A stretch of DNA of 64,000 nucleotides from Methylotenera mobilis JLW8 (lineage in GTDB: Bacteria; Pseudomonadota; Gammaproteobacteria; Burkholderiales; Methylophilaceae), in the NCBI RefSeq assembly GCF_000023705.1, contig NC_012968.1:1426001-1490000 (forward strand), in the 5' to 3' direction. Under the pieces are notes generated by a model. That model was not told the DNA's origin. It worked only from the letters and a program-made list of their open reading frames with translations, and searched no databases. Positions 17,907 to 27,091 of the stretch are shown in pieces; position 1 is the first letter of the stretch; each line of letters begins with the position of its first letter. The translations under genes and the position numbers were made by a program.

Positions 17907-20354
17907 TTAATGTTTAGTGGTTTCTAGTGCAAGCTCTGATTTTTCCTTAGCGTTATCAGTAGCTTGAACCTCATTCGCAACACCAACCGCCTCTGAACGC
18001 GGCACCGGTTTTGCAGCTAAAGCTAGCGCTAATACGTCATCGATCCATTGCACAGGGTGGATATCCAGATGGTTTTTAATGTTTTCCGGTATATCAGCCA
18101 AGTCTTTCACGTTTTGTTGTGGAATCAACACGGTTTTAATACCACCACGATGCGCAGCCAACAGTTTTTCTTTCAAGCCGCCAATTGGTAATACTTCACC
18201 ACGCAAGGTAATCTCACCCGTCATCGCCACATCAGCACGCACAGGAATACCAGTCAAAATTGAAACCAGCGCGGTAGTAATGGCAATACCTGCACTTGGT
18301 CCGTCTTTTGGCGTAGCACCCTCTGGGAAGTGGATATGAATGTCATGCTCTTCGTAAAAATTACCCTCTATACCTAAGCGTTCAGCGCGACTACGCACTA
18401 CACTCATCGCGGCCTGGGTAGATTCTTTCATCACATCACCAAGCTTACCTGTAGTTGTGGTTTTACCTTTACCTGGTAACAGTACTGCTTCAATAGTTAG
18501 CAATTCGCCACCTACAGAAGTCCACGCCAGGCCTGTTACTTGGCCCACTTGGTTCTCTTTGGCTGCAACACCAAAGTCGTAACGCTGCACACCTAAATAT
18601 TTATCCAGATTTTTCGGTGTCACATTAATCTTTTTAGGTGCTTTTGCGCCCTGCTTCGCTTTAGTCGTGAGCAATTCCTTTACCACTTTGCGGCAAACTT
18701 TCGCCACTTCTTGCTCTAATCTACGCACACCAGCTTCGCGTGTATAAAAACGTACGATGTCACGAATCGCGGGTTCTGAAATATGCACTTCCAGTTCATT
18801 CAGACCATGTGATTTAAGCTGTTTAGGTAACAAATAACGCATCGCGATATTTACTTTTTCATCTTCGGTGTAACCAGAAAGATTAATGATTTCCATACGA
18901 TCCAGCAAAGGCGCAGGAATATTCATTGAGTTTGCTGTCGCCACAAACATCACATCGGACAAATCGTACTCAACCTCTATGTAGTGATCCGCAAATGTAT
19001 GGTTTTGCTCTGGATCCAGCACCTCTAACAAGGCTGAAGATGGGTCACCTCTAAAGTCTTGGCCCAACTTATCCACTTCATCCAACAGGAATAATGGGTT
19101 TTTCACGCCTACCTTGGACATGCTTTGCAGAATTTTGCCTGGCATAGAGCCAATGTAAGTACGTCTATGGCCGCGAATCTCAGATTCATCGCGCACGCCG
19201 CCCAGCGCCATGCGAATGAACTTTCTATTCACCGCTTTAGCAATGCTTTGTCCTAATGAAGTTTTACCAACACCAGGAGGCCCCACCAAGCACAGAATAG
19301 GTGCTTTAATTTTGTCTACACGTTGTTGTACTGCGAGGTACTCAACGATACGCTCTTTCACTTTTTCCAGACCAAAATGGTCATCGTCCAATACTGCTTC
19401 GGCTTTGACTAAATCTTTGCTGATTTTGGTTTTTTTCTTCCAAGGCAAGTTGATCAAGGTGTCAATGTAGTTACGCACCACAGAAGCCTCTGCAGACATA
19501 GGCGACATCAGTTTTAGCTTTTTAAGCTCACTAGACACTTTAGCCAGTGCTTCTTTAGGCATACGAGCTTCATCAATGCGCTTTTCAAGCTCATCCATTT
19601 CGGCGTTTTCGTCTTGCTCGCCTAACTCTTTTTGAATCGCTTTCACTTGCTCATTCAAATAGTATTCACGCTGTGTTTTTTCCATCTGGCGTTTTACACG
19701 GCCACGGATACGCTTTTCTACCTGAAGGATGTCAATTTCACCCTCCATCAGGCGTAGCAAGTGCTCCAAGCGCTCGGCAACATCAATCATCTCCAGGATT
19801 TTTTGCTTTTCTTCCAGCTTCAAGGTGAGATGCGCAGCGATAGTATCGGCTAGGCGGCTCGCCTCATCAATGCTGGCAAGTGAAGTGAGAATCTCTGGTG
19901 GAATTTTTTTATTCAGCTTAACGTACTGGTCAAACTGCGCAAACACGGTGCGCATCAATGCTTGGATTTCCACATCGCTTACAGACTCTGCGATTAACTC
20001 TGCACGTGCGGCAAAGCATTCATCAGTTTCTGTGAATTCGCTGACACGTGCACGCTGTACGCCCTCAACCAGCACTTTTACTGTGCCGTCTGGCAGCTTA
20101 AGCATTTGCAGCACAGTCGCTACTGTGCCAACCTCATGTAAGTCGCTGGCCTCAGGGTCATCTTTATTGGCAGACTTTTGCGCAACCAATAAAATTTGCT
20201 TATTGCCTTCTGACGCAATCTCAAGGGCTTTAACAGACTTCGTGCGCCCAACAAAAAGAGGGATAACCAAGTGCGGATATACAACGACATCACGCAAAGG
20301 TAATAATGGCAATAAGCCACTATCTGGATTGTATGAAGGTAATGATTGTGCCAT
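17907..20354 (-). CDS. lon: ATP-dependent protease Lon
   Basis: 815 residues with the full LonA layout: N-terminal substrate-binding domain (about 12-205), coiled-coil region, AAA+ module with Walker A GPPGVGKT near 363 and Walker B FLLDEVDK, and the protease domain with catalytic Ser687 (DGPSAG) and Lys730 ([10 protein letters not shown]). It degrades misfolded and regulatory proteins in the cytoplasm. A sigma-32-like promoter lies about 60-85 bp before the start codon, consistent with heat-shock control. Confidence 0.97.
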   Translation of the reverse strand: MAQSLPSYNPDSGLLPLLPLRDVVVYPHLVIPLFVGRTKSVKALEIASEGNKQILLVAQKSANKDDPEASDLHEVGTVATVLQMLKLPDGTVKVLVEGVQRARVSEFTETDECFAARAELIAESVSDVEIQALMRTVFAQFDQYVKLNKKIPPEILTSLASIDEASRLADTIAAHLTLKLEEKQKILEMIDVAERLEHLLRLMEGEIDILQVEKRIRGRVKRQMEKTQREYYLNEQVKAIQKELGEQDENAEMDELEKRIDEARMPKEALAKVSSELKKLKLMSPMSAEASVVRNYIDTLINLPWKKKTKISKDLVKAEAVLDDDHFGLEKVKERIVEYLAVQQRVDKIKAPILCLVGPPGVGKTSLGQSIAKAVNRKFIRMALGGVRDESEIRGHRRTYIGSMPGKILQSMSKVGVKNPLFLLDEVDKLGQDFRGDPSSALLEVLDPEQNHTFADHYIEVEYDLSDVMFVATANSMNIPAPLLDRMEIINLSGYTEDEKVNIAMRYLLPKQLKSHGLNELEVHISEPAIRDIVRFYTREAGVRRLEQEVAKVCRKVVKELLTTKAKQGAKAPKKINVTPKNLDKYLGVQRYDFGVAAKENQVGQVTGLAWTSVGGELLTIEAVLLPGKGKTTTTGKLGDVMKESTQAAMSVVRSRAERLGIEGNFYEEHDIHIHFPEGATPKDGPSAGIAITTALVSILTGIPVRADVAMTGEITLRGEVLPIGGLKEKLLAAHRGGIKTVLIPQQNVKDLADIPENIKNHLDIHPVQWIDDVLALALAAKPVPRSEAVGVANEVQATDNAKEKSELALETTKH

Positions 20355-20412
20355 GTGTAAACTTCCAAAATTAAGCTAAGAGTTAAGCCCAAGTGAGCTT
20401 ATATACTGATTG

Positions 20413-20438
20413 ATGGGGATAACTATTAACAGTTCAAG
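20413..20438 (-). promoter_or_regulatory. Heat-shock (sigma-32) promoter of lon
   Basis: On the minus strand CTTGAA (20438-20433) and CCCCAT (20418-20413) are separated by 14 bp. This matches the sigma-32 consensus CTTGAA-N13..15-CCCCATNT, and transcription would start about 50 bp before lon. Confidence 0.75.
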
Positions 20439-20730
20439 TATTTATTAGTATTTAACACTAAATTTAGCAAGTAATTGTAAAAAGTTTAAAGAAATTTGAT
20501 GGTTGCATAGCAAAATCCAGCTAGACATAGATACTAAATTACTAGGTTGATATAGCTAGATTGATGAGCATCATGGTCGCATCTAGACTAATGAGCGCAG
20601 TCAATGCACCACAAGTGTAAAACGAGAGCATTTAAGTGTAATATGAATTAAGTACGTTAAATTTGAAAGACATGCCCTAGAAAGCTAATACATACAAAAC
20701 TGAGCCACAAAAAAACTAGACCCCAAAAAA
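20439..20730. other. Lon-clpX spacer, no gene seen
   Basis: AT-rich spacer between the clpX terminator and the lon promoter. I see no open frame with a ribosome site and no strong hairpin in it. Confidence 0.6.
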
Positions 20731-20767
20731 ACTAAAAAGCCAGCAATTTAAGTTGCTGGCTTTTTAG
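20731..20767 (-). terminator. Intrinsic terminator after clpX
   Basis: ACTAAAAAGCCAGCAA pairs with TTGCTGGCTTTTTAGT, six-base loop. It abuts the clpX stop codon and separates clpX from lon transcription. Confidence 0.9.
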
Positions 20768-22048
20768 TTAAGCTGAAGCCTCGTCGGCTGGCTTGTCCTC
20801 ATAAATTAACAGCGGTGGGCTATCACCTCGAATTACACCGTCATCAATCACCACTTTACTCAAGTTCTTCAATGATGGTAATTCGTACATCACTTCCAGT
20901 AGCGAATGTTCCATGATAGAACGCAGACCACGTGCGCCAGTTTTACGTTCTAATGCTTTTTTCGCAATTAGTAATAAAGCAGACTCTCTGAACTCTAAAT
21001 CAACACCTTCCATTTTAAACAACTTGATATATTGTTTAGTCAGTGCATTTTTTGGCTCAGTGAGAATCGTCATTAAAGCTGCTTCATCGAGTGACTCTAA
21101 TGTAGCAACTACCGGCAAGCGGCCGATAAACTCAGGAATTAAACCAAATTTAATAAGATCTTCTGGCTCTACATCGCGTAATACCGCGCCAACTTCACGC
21201 ACATCAGCTTTGCTTTTCACTTCTGCGCCAAAACCAATACCACCTTTTTCAGAGCGTAGGCGAATGACTTTTTCCAAACCATCAAATGCGCCACCGCAAA
21301 TAAACAAGATATTGGTAGTGTCTAACTGCACAAACTCTTGATTAGGATGCTTGCGACCACCTTGTGGCGGGATTGAAGCAACCGTACCTTCAATCAATTT
21401 CAACAACGCTTGTTGCACACCCTCACCAGACACATCGCGCGTGATGGATGGGTTGTCTGATTTACGTGAAATCTTGTCTACTTCGTCAATATACACAATG
21501 CCGCGCTGCGCTTTTTCAGTATCGTAATCACACTTTTGCAGCAGTTTTTGCATGATGTTTTCTACGTCTTCACCGACATAACCAGCTTCGGTTAACGTAG
21601 TGGCGTCAGCCATGACAAACGGCACATCTAGCAGTCTTGCCAGTGTTTGCGCCAATAAGGTTTTACCTGAACCCGTAGGCCCAATCAGCAGAATATTGCT
21701 TTTTGCAATTTCCACTTCATCTTTTTGACCACCGTTAGCAAGGTTGTTATGACCAAGGCGTTTGTAATGATTATAAACAGCAACCGCTAAGTTCTTCTTG
21801 GCTTGCGTTTGACCAATCACGTACTGATCTAATATTTTGCAAATTTCCTGCGGGGTAGGCAGGCTGGTGTCAGTGGATTTCAATCCATCTGAATTTTGAA
21901 TTTCTTCTTTGATGATGTCATTGCACAAATCTACGCATTCATTACAAATGAATACAGATGGGCCTGCTATCAGCTTTTTTACTTCATGTTGGCTTTTGCC
22001 ACAAAATGAGCAATAAAGTAATTTATCGTCGTCGGCTTTAGTCGCCAT
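20768..22048 (-). CDS. clpX: ClpXP protease ATPase subunit ClpX
   Basis: 426-residue AAA+ unfoldase. The N-terminal zinc domain has CSFC (about 13-16) and CNEC (about 35-38). Walker A is GPTGSGKT, the pore loop is GYVGEDVE, and the ClpP-docking loop IGF is present in [10 protein letters not shown]. It recognises tagged proteins and feeds them to ClpP. It follows clpP after about 97 bp on the same strand and ends at a strong terminator. Confidence 0.97.
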   Translation of the reverse strand: MATKADDDKLLYCSFCGKSQHEVKKLIAGPSVFICNECVDLCNDIIKEEIQNSDGLKSTDTSLPTPQEICKILDQYVIGQTQAKKNLAVAVYNHYKRLGHNNLANGGQKDEVEIAKSNILLIGPTGSGKTLLAQTLARLLDVPFVMADATTLTEAGYVGEDVENIMQKLLQKCDYDTEKAQRGIVYIDEVDKISRKSDNPSITRDVSGEGVQQALLKLIEGTVASIPPQGGRKHPNQEFVQLDTTNILFICGGAFDGLEKVIRLRSEKGGIGFGAEVKSKADVREVGAVLRDVEPEDLIKFGLIPEFIGRLPVVATLESLDEAALMTILTEPKNALTKQYIKLFKMEGVDLEFRESALLLIAKKALERKTGARGLRSIMEHSLLEVMYELPSLKNLSKVVIDDGVIRGDSPPLLIYEDKPADEASA

Positions 22049-22145
22049 TTAGTATTTCCTAAAGTAGTGTTGCGCGCTGATTGACAGGCGTCTAGCCCAC
22101 TGAATCTCTTCAATGAGCATAGTCGCCTATAATCAAATTAATAGT

Positions 22146-22790
22146 TTAAACAGCTTCGTTACGGCTACCGATGACTTTGTCGATTAATCCATAAGCGACA
22201 GATTGCTCTGCGCTCATAAAGTTATCGCGCTCTGTATCGCGGTCGATTTCTTCTGCTGTTCTACCTGTATGATGGGCTAAGATATCATTCAGTTTCGCAC
22301 GTAAGTAAAGAATTTCTTTCGCGTGAATCTCGATATCTGAAGACTGTCCTTGAAACCCACCAGAAGGCTGATGGATCATAATGCGAGAGTTTGGCAAACT
22401 GTAACGTTTATCTTTTGCCCCAGCCGCTAATAAAAACGCACCCATACTCGCCGCTTGGCCAATACATAAAGTGCTCACGTCTGGTTTGATGAACTGCATT
22501 GTGTCGTAGATAGACATACCCGCTGTTACTGAACCGCCTGGTGAGTTAATGTAGAGCGAGATATCTTTATCTGGGTTTTCTGCCTCCAGGAACAATAGCT
22601 GCGCAACCACTAAGTTCGCAGACATATCGTTCACAGGGCCAACCAAGAAAATCACGCGCTCTTTTAACAAGCGCGAGTAGATATCAAATGAACGCTCACC
22701 GCGACCACTTTGCTCAATCACCATTGGGATGTAGCCCAAACCAGTGGTGATTAACTCAGATTGAGCTTGAGGTTGCAGGTGCTTATTCAT
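22146..22790 (-). CDS. clpP: ATP-dependent Clp protease proteolytic subunit ClpP
   Basis: 214 residues with the serine-protease triad Ser115 ([10 protein letters not shown]), His140 (IMIHQPSGG) and Asp189 (TERDNFMSA). It forms the double-ring chamber used by ClpX or ClpA. The start codon directly follows the tig stop (no gap), so the two are co-translated. Confidence 0.97.
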   Translation of the reverse strand: MNKHLQPQAQSELITTGLGYIPMVIEQSGRGERSFDIYSRLLKERVIFLVGPVNDMSANLVVAQLLFLEAENPDKDISLYINSPGGSVTAGMSIYDTMQFIKPDVSTLCIGQAASMGAFLLAAGAKDKRYSLPNSRIMIHQPSGGFQGQSSDIEIHAKEILYLRAKLNDILAHHTGRTAEEIDRDTERDNFMSAEQSVAYGLIDKVIGSRNEAV

Positions 22791-24095
22791 TTACGCGTTT
22801 CCCATTAGATCATCAAATTTAACTTTTTTATCAGTCACTTTAGCTTGAGACAACACCCAGCTCACTGCGTTCTCTTCAGTTGCTAATGCAGCAGGTTCGT
22901 CTAAACGTTTGTGGTCCGCATAGTACCAAGTTACTACATCCGCTGGACGCTCAAAGCTTTGTGAGAATACATCTACCATTGCACGCACTTGGTCTGCATT
23001 TGCATGCAGGCCATTTGTGTTAATCAACTCACCTAGTAGCAAGCGTAGTTTAGTGCTGCGTTTTGCTTGATCTTCAAACATTGCAGGCTCTAACTGGATG
23101 TTAGCTAAATCTGCACCACGTTGTTTCAGATTTTGCTGCGTTGTTTGCATCATGCGATTGATTTCAGTTTCTAGCAAAATACGTGGAATATCAAAATCTG
23201 CTGATTCCACTAACGCTTGGAATACTTGCTCTTTTAATTTTGCGCTTACACGTTTAGCTACTTCTTGCTTTAGGCTTTCAGCAACTTCTGCTTTCATTTT
23301 TTCAACGTCGCCATCTTCAACGCCTAAGCTCTTTGCAAATTCCGCATCCACTTCTGGCAATACTGGCTGAGAAACAGAAACAAAAGTCACTTCATAACCA
23401 ACTGTTTTACCAGCTAATTGTGCTGGGTTGTGGTCTTCAGGGTAAGTAATGTCGAACTTCTTAGTTGCGCCAGTTTTACCACCGATTAACTCGTCGTCAA
23501 ATGCAGACATACGGCCAGCTTCACCTAGCACTAAATCAATACCGTTATCACCGGTAGACTCAACTTCTTCGCCATCCATAAAGGCTTTTAACGTTACGTT
23601 AACGCGGTCACCTTTTTTAGCTGCGCGTTTTACTGGCTCAAACTTAACGCGTTGTTTTACTAACACGTCTAAAGTTTTTTTCACGTCAGCTTCGCCAACT
23701 TCAAGCACTGGGCGTTCGATTTTAACTTTTGACAAATCACCCAACACAACTTCTGGGAATACTTCAAATGTTGCTGTGTATTCTAGTGTTTCTGATGCAG
23801 CATCAAATGGTTTGTGTTGAATATTAGGGAAGCCGGCAACACGCAACTTTGCTTCATCTACAGCTTCACCAAAGCTTTTTTCTACTGCTGCTGAGTAAAC
23901 CTCATCACGTACTTGATTGCCGTAATGTTGGTTAACCAAGCCCATAGGCGCTTTACCTGGTCTAAAACCAGAAAATTTTGCAGTACGTGCAACTTGATTT
24001 AATCTTTGTTTAATTTGCGCCTCTAGCGGTTGCAAAGGAACGCTGATAGAAATTCTACGTTCAAGATTGCTGAGGGTTTCAACATTCAGAGCCAT
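22791..24095 (-). CDS. tig: Trigger factor
   Basis: 434-residue ribosome-bound chaperone. The N-terminal ribosome-docking signature is seen as FSGFRPGKAPMGLV (about 41-54), followed by an FKBP-type isomerase domain (about 160-245) and a long helical C-terminal chaperone region. First gene of tig-clpP-clpX. Upstream DNA shows no sigma-32-type promoter like that of lon. Confidence 0.97.
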   Translation of the reverse strand: MALNVETLSNLERRISISVPLQPLEAQIKQRLNQVARTAKFSGFRPGKAPMGLVNQHYGNQVRDEVYSAAVEKSFGEAVDEAKLRVAGFPNIQHKPFDAASETLEYTATFEVFPEVVLGDLSKVKIERPVLEVGEADVKKTLDVLVKQRVKFEPVKRAAKKGDRVNVTLKAFMDGEEVESTGDNGIDLVLGEAGRMSAFDDELIGGKTGATKKFDITYPEDHNPAQLAGKTVGYEVTFVSVSQPVLPEVDAEFAKSLGVEDGDVEKMKAEVAESLKQEVAKRVSAKLKEQVFQALVESADFDIPRILLETEINRMMQTTQQNLKQRGADLANIQLEPAMFEDQAKRSTKLRLLLGELINTNGLHANADQVRAMVDVFSQSFERPADVVTWYYADHKRLDEPAALATEENAVSWVLSQAKVTDKKVKFDDLMGNA

Positions 24096-24288
24096 GCTGT
24101 CATTCCTAAATTCTTAACTGCACATCACAAATAAGCGTCCGTTATGAAGCGCTATCTACAATCATGCTATTTATAAAGTAAAGTGGGGACGAAAAAGTTA
24201 TCGTTTGCTATCACACCAGATGGTATCTAGATATCAAACTAGTCTTTAACGCCTACAACCTATTTTGTCACTTAATGTTTTAATAGAC

Positions 24289-24305
24289 TCAGGTAGATTA
24301 CCTGA
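24289..24305. repeat. 7-bp inverted repeat
   Basis: TCAGGTA-GAT-TACCTGA, perfect arms, about 195 bp upstream of tig. It may be an operator; no T-run makes it a terminator. Confidence 0.4.
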
Positions 24306-24535
24306 AAAATTCAAAACCTTACTCAACAATTAAGGTTGAAAGACTGTGGATGTTACACAAGAAAACCCATGAAGTCTAGATGAATAAAGCAAGTAAAAAA
24401 CATATATAAATATAGGGATTAGGCCTATTTATAAAAATTGATGCATAGCGCGAATCAGTTTTTGCAAAACAGTCACTTAATCATGGATTTGACCCCTCAC
24501 TACGGTCTTAGCGCCATACAAACAATCAACACTAT

Positions 24536-24557
24536 CTAATCACAACCTAATCACAAC
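24536..24557. repeat. Two tandem 11-bp direct repeats
   Basis: CTAATCACAAC occurs twice without gap, so the period is one helical turn. It lies 16 bp before the TTTAC array and may belong to the same regulator site. Confidence 0.6.
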
Positions 24558-24573
24558 CGCCATGATGCGAACC

Positions 24574-24598
24574 TTTACACAACCTTACAAAAGTTTAC
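24574..24598 (-). promoter_or_regulatory. CpxR-box-like triple half-site upstream of the Ser-rich gene
   Basis: TTTAC (24574), CTTAC (24584) and TTTAC (24594) each separated by exactly 5 bp. Read on the minus strand this is GTAAA-N5-GTAAG-N5-GTAAA, matching the CpxR consensus GTAAA-N5-GTAAA. The same motif stands beside the Cpx-like genes at 26271-26306. Confidence 0.6.
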
Positions 24599-24888
24599 AT
24601 CTATTTCAATAACATACTATTTGTCGATACTGCGTTGAAAATTGCGGCTAAAAAACAGTAACTAAAAACAAGCACAGCACTTTTAACTTAACCCAAACCA
24701 CTGAAACTAAACAAGACTTGAGTTTAGAGCCGCACACATTAAACATGCTGACATAGCCAGTAGCGACATAGTTACCGATGGCAAATTGAACAGGTTTGCG
24801 CTTCATAAAGCAAAAGACTAAGCATCGCATGCTGTTTGATTAGTACAGGTAGCGTTTTTAAAGTTTCATTTATTTAGGAGCGATTAAG

Positions 24889-25530
24889 ATGACCAGTATT
24901 AATAGTATTTCATCCTCAAGCAACATATACCAAACCTCACAAGTGAGCTCTGGCACTACAGCGGCACGATTCAAACCAGACGATGCGTCGCATCACGGTA
25001 AAGATGGCGGTGTATTGCTAGGCGCTATTGATAGCGCCCTTAAAGCTGCCGGCATCAGCGGCGGTCTTTCATCTATATTAAAAGAAACTGACAGTACAAG
25101 TACATCATCTACCAGCAATACTGAATCAAGCACAGACACAGCCTCCACAACCGATGCTAGTTCTGCGCTAAGTGAATTTATGGCCAATCTGATGGCAGCG
25201 TTACAGTCACAAAATGGCAAAAGCGTTGATGCTTCGTCAGAAACCAGCGATATGCCACCGCCACCTCCTCCACCAATGGGCATGGGTAAAGGTGATATAG
25301 AAGACAAACTGCAAAGCTTGATTGCACAACTAAACAATGCAAGCAGCATCACATCCAGTAATAGCACCGATACAGGCAGTGATGCATTAAGCACCAGTTT
25401 TAGCGACCTAATGAGTGCATTGGGCAAACAATCTTCCACCAGCAGTGATTTGGAAGCGTTTTTACAAGCACTATCAAGCAAGTTATCAGGCCAGGGCTCA
25501 GCTGGCAATGTAATTGATACGAAAGCTTAA
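24889..25530 (+). CDS. Ser/Thr-rich, cysteine-free protein with poly-proline tract, function unknown
   Basis: 213 residues that I do not recognise. It starts after a strong ribosome site (TTTAGGAGCGATTAAG). There is no signal peptide, membrane helix, Cys or Trp. Low-complexity Ser/Thr stretches separate short amphipathic helices of similar pattern: ALSEFMANLMAALQSQ, EDKLQSLIAQLNNA, LSTSFSDLMSALGKQ and DLEAFLQALSSKLSGQ. A seven-proline run with flanking Met (MPPPPPPPMGMG) lies near 121-132 and should need EF-P for translation. CpxR-like sites upstream and the neighbouring Cpx-like genes suggest an envelope-stress link. The composition resembles non-classically secreted proteins, but that is only an analogy. 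Confidence 0.75.
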   Translation: MTSINSISSSSNIYQTSQVSSGTTAARFKPDDASHHGKDGGVLLGAIDSALKAAGISGGLSSILKETDSTSTSSTSNTESSTDTASTTDASSALSEFMANLMAALQSQNGKSVDASSETSDMPPPPPPPMGMGKGDIEDKLQSLIAQLNNASSITSSNSTDTGSDALSTSFSDLMSALGKQSSTSSDLEAFLQALSSKLSGQGSAGNVIDTKA

Positions 25531-25656
25531 GCCGGCTATAACGCAACCTCATCTATATAATGCAGCTAGTAGCTAGATTGGATGCACCCTAGCCAACCAC
25601 TAGCTGCAGTTATTCATAGCACCGATTAGTATCCGCTGCTTTGTATCACGCCTAGC

Positions 25657-26187
25657 TTACAGCAAGCGCTCTAGCTTTTTGGTTTGATCTGAGCCGTGAT
25701 GAAATCTGCTTTTGCTAAAGCCTTCAGCATGATGCTGTCTCATTTCAGCCAGCTGTTTACGTTGCTCTGGGCTCAAAATCAAAAAGATCTGATTATCTGT
25801 AGAAGCACGATTAAACATAGACTCCTGCTCAATTTCTGCTAACTTTTCTGTAAGCTGCTTGGCTTTATCGCTATCAAACGTAGCAGAGTTGGACAGCGCT
25901 CTTAGCTCAGTCATTAACTGCTCACGCTGCTTCTCAGATTGTCTGATTTTTGGCACTTGCGGATAAACAATTTCGAACACTTTATCTTGCTGGCTATCAG
26001 ACAAGTTCAACGCAGACAAGTGCGGTGGCAAGCCTCTTGCGCCAAATGCATCATGCGGGAGTCTTCCTGCACCATGTGATTTTAGCGCATGCTCACAACG
26101 GTCACGCTTCACTGGATCAGCCTGCGAAGCTAAAGGAATAGCCATTGTGGCTAATGCTAATACTAAAATTGGGGTTGCGATTTTCAT
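25657..26187 (-). CDS. CpxP/Spy-family periplasmic protein (LTxxQ motifs)
   Basis: 176 residues with a signal peptide (MKIATPILVLALATMAIPLASQA) and an all-helical mature part. Two LTxxQ-type motifs are seen, LNLSDSQQ and LSPEQRKQL, about 85 residues apart, in the pattern of Spy, CpxP and ZraP. Such proteins bind misfolded periplasmic proteins or metals and restrain a sensor kinase. It is divergent from a CpxR/CpxA-like pair, as cpxP is in enterobacteria, with tandem GTAAA repeats in between. His-rich C-terminus (RQHHAEG, RFHHG) may bind metal. Confidence 0.82.
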   Translation of the reverse strand: MKIATPILVLALATMAIPLASQADPVKRDRCEHALKSHGAGRLPHDAFGARGLPPHLSALNLSDSQQDKVFEIVYPQVPKIRQSEKQREQLMTELRALSNSATFDSDKAKQLTEKLAEIEQESMFNRASTDNQIFLILSPEQRKQLAEMRQHHAEGFSKSRFHHGSDQTKKLERLL

Positions 26188-26270
26188 TTACAGTCTCCTG
26201 ATGAATAAATTAAGTATCATGGTTGGAACATGACCAATCAAATGACAGTTGCATTTTGCCTTGGTCGCTT

Positions 26271-26306
26271 GTAAATGCAGGTTAAGCAATAGTAAAGTTA
26301 GGTAAA
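26271..26306 (+). promoter_or_regulatory. Two tandem CpxR-box-like sites
   Basis: GTAAA-TGCAG-GTTAA (26271-26285) and GTAAA-GTTAG-GTAAA (26292-26306), the second an exact fit to GTAAA-N5-GTAAA. They lie between the divergent cpxP-like gene and the regulator gene, so can control both. Confidence 0.7.
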
Positions 26307-26383
26307 TGTCCAGCAACACTATTGTCGCGAGCTTAGTGTCGTCGTTATGATGTTGTATCTTTATAATGATTTTCCATGCCGCC

Positions 26384-27091
26384 ATGCACAAAATACTGCT
26401 AATTGATGATGATATTGAGCTCACCGCAATGCTTAAAGAGTTTTTATGCACGGAGGGTTTTGACGTAACCACCGCTAGCGATGGCGTTAGCGGTGCGCAG
26501 CTTGCCCTTAGCAATCAATTTGACCTCGCGGTGCTAGATGTCATGATGCCTAAAATGAATGGCATTGAAACGCTAGGCCTCATCCGAAAAAGCAGCCAAA
26601 TTCCGGTAATCATGCTCACTGCCAGAGGAGACGAGTCTGATCGGTTCTTTGGCCTAGAGCTAGGTGCGGATGATTATGTACCTAAGCCATGCACACCGCG
26701 TGAGCTCACTGCGCGCATTCGTGCGATATTGAGGCGCGCAAAACCAACGCAAGAAAGCTTACAAACCGAGAGCCAGCTCACTGTCGGCGACCTCACCATT
26801 TGGCCGGAACAACGCCGCGTAGAGTTAGACGGCAATACCATCAACCTCACCAGCACCGAATTTAACTTGCTAGAAGTACTGGCTAAGAATGCCGGTCATG
26901 TCGTAAGTAAGAAAGAACTGGCCAAACTAGGCATGGGCAAACCGCTGGCAAGATTTGATCGCAGCATAGACGTACACATGAGCAGTATTAGGCAAAAAAT
27001 TGGCACACTGAAAGATGGTAGAGACTGTATCCAAACCGTGTATCGCATGGGCTATCAGCTCATTAAAACACTACCGATTAAATCATCATGA
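26384..27091 (+). CDS. OmpR-family response regulator, CpxR-like
   Basis: 235 residues from the ATG at 26384 (MHKILLIDDD); a start at 26366 would add six residues. The receiver domain has acidic pair Asp8/Asp9 with Asp10, phospho-acceptor Asp52 (VLDVMMP), Thr in MLTARG and Lys in YVPKP; a winged-helix DNA-binding domain follows from about 135. The kinase gene overlaps its stop by 4 bp. CpxR-like sites lie 78-113 bp upstream, suggesting autoregulation. Confidence 0.9.
   Translation: MHKILLIDDDIELTAMLKEFLCTEGFDVTTASDGVSGAQLALSNQFDLAVLDVMMPKMNGIETLGLIRKSSQIPVIMLTARGDESDRFFGLELGADDYVPKPCTPRELTARIRAILRRAKPTQESLQTESQLTVGDLTIWPEQRRVELDGNTINLTSTEFNLLEVLAKNAGHVVSKKELAKLGMGKPLARFDRSIDVHMSSIRQKIGTLKDGRDCIQTVYRMGYQLIKTLPIKSS

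Larger units (their letters stand above)
24096..24888. other. 793-bp intergenic region between tig and the Ser-rich gene
   Basis: Divergent promoter region without a convincing gene. It holds a perfect 7-bp inverted repeat (24289-24305), two tandem 11-bp repeats (24536-24557) and three TTTAC-type half-sites with 10-bp period (24574-24598), each listed separately. A possible -10 (TACTAT, 24615-24620) lies just after the TTTAC array, which would give a leader of about 260 nt for the Ser-rich gene. Confidence 0.6.

Noticed and set aside
24648-24830. 60-codon minus-strand ORF in the tig/Ser-rich gap
   Set aside because: No ribosome site, biased composition without a recognisable pattern, and it overlaps the likely leader of the Ser-rich gene.
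24993-25508. Long antisense ORF across the Ser-rich gene
   Set aside because: It is the mirror of a repetitive Ser/Thr-codon gene; the plus-strand frame has a strong ribosome site and a normal start.
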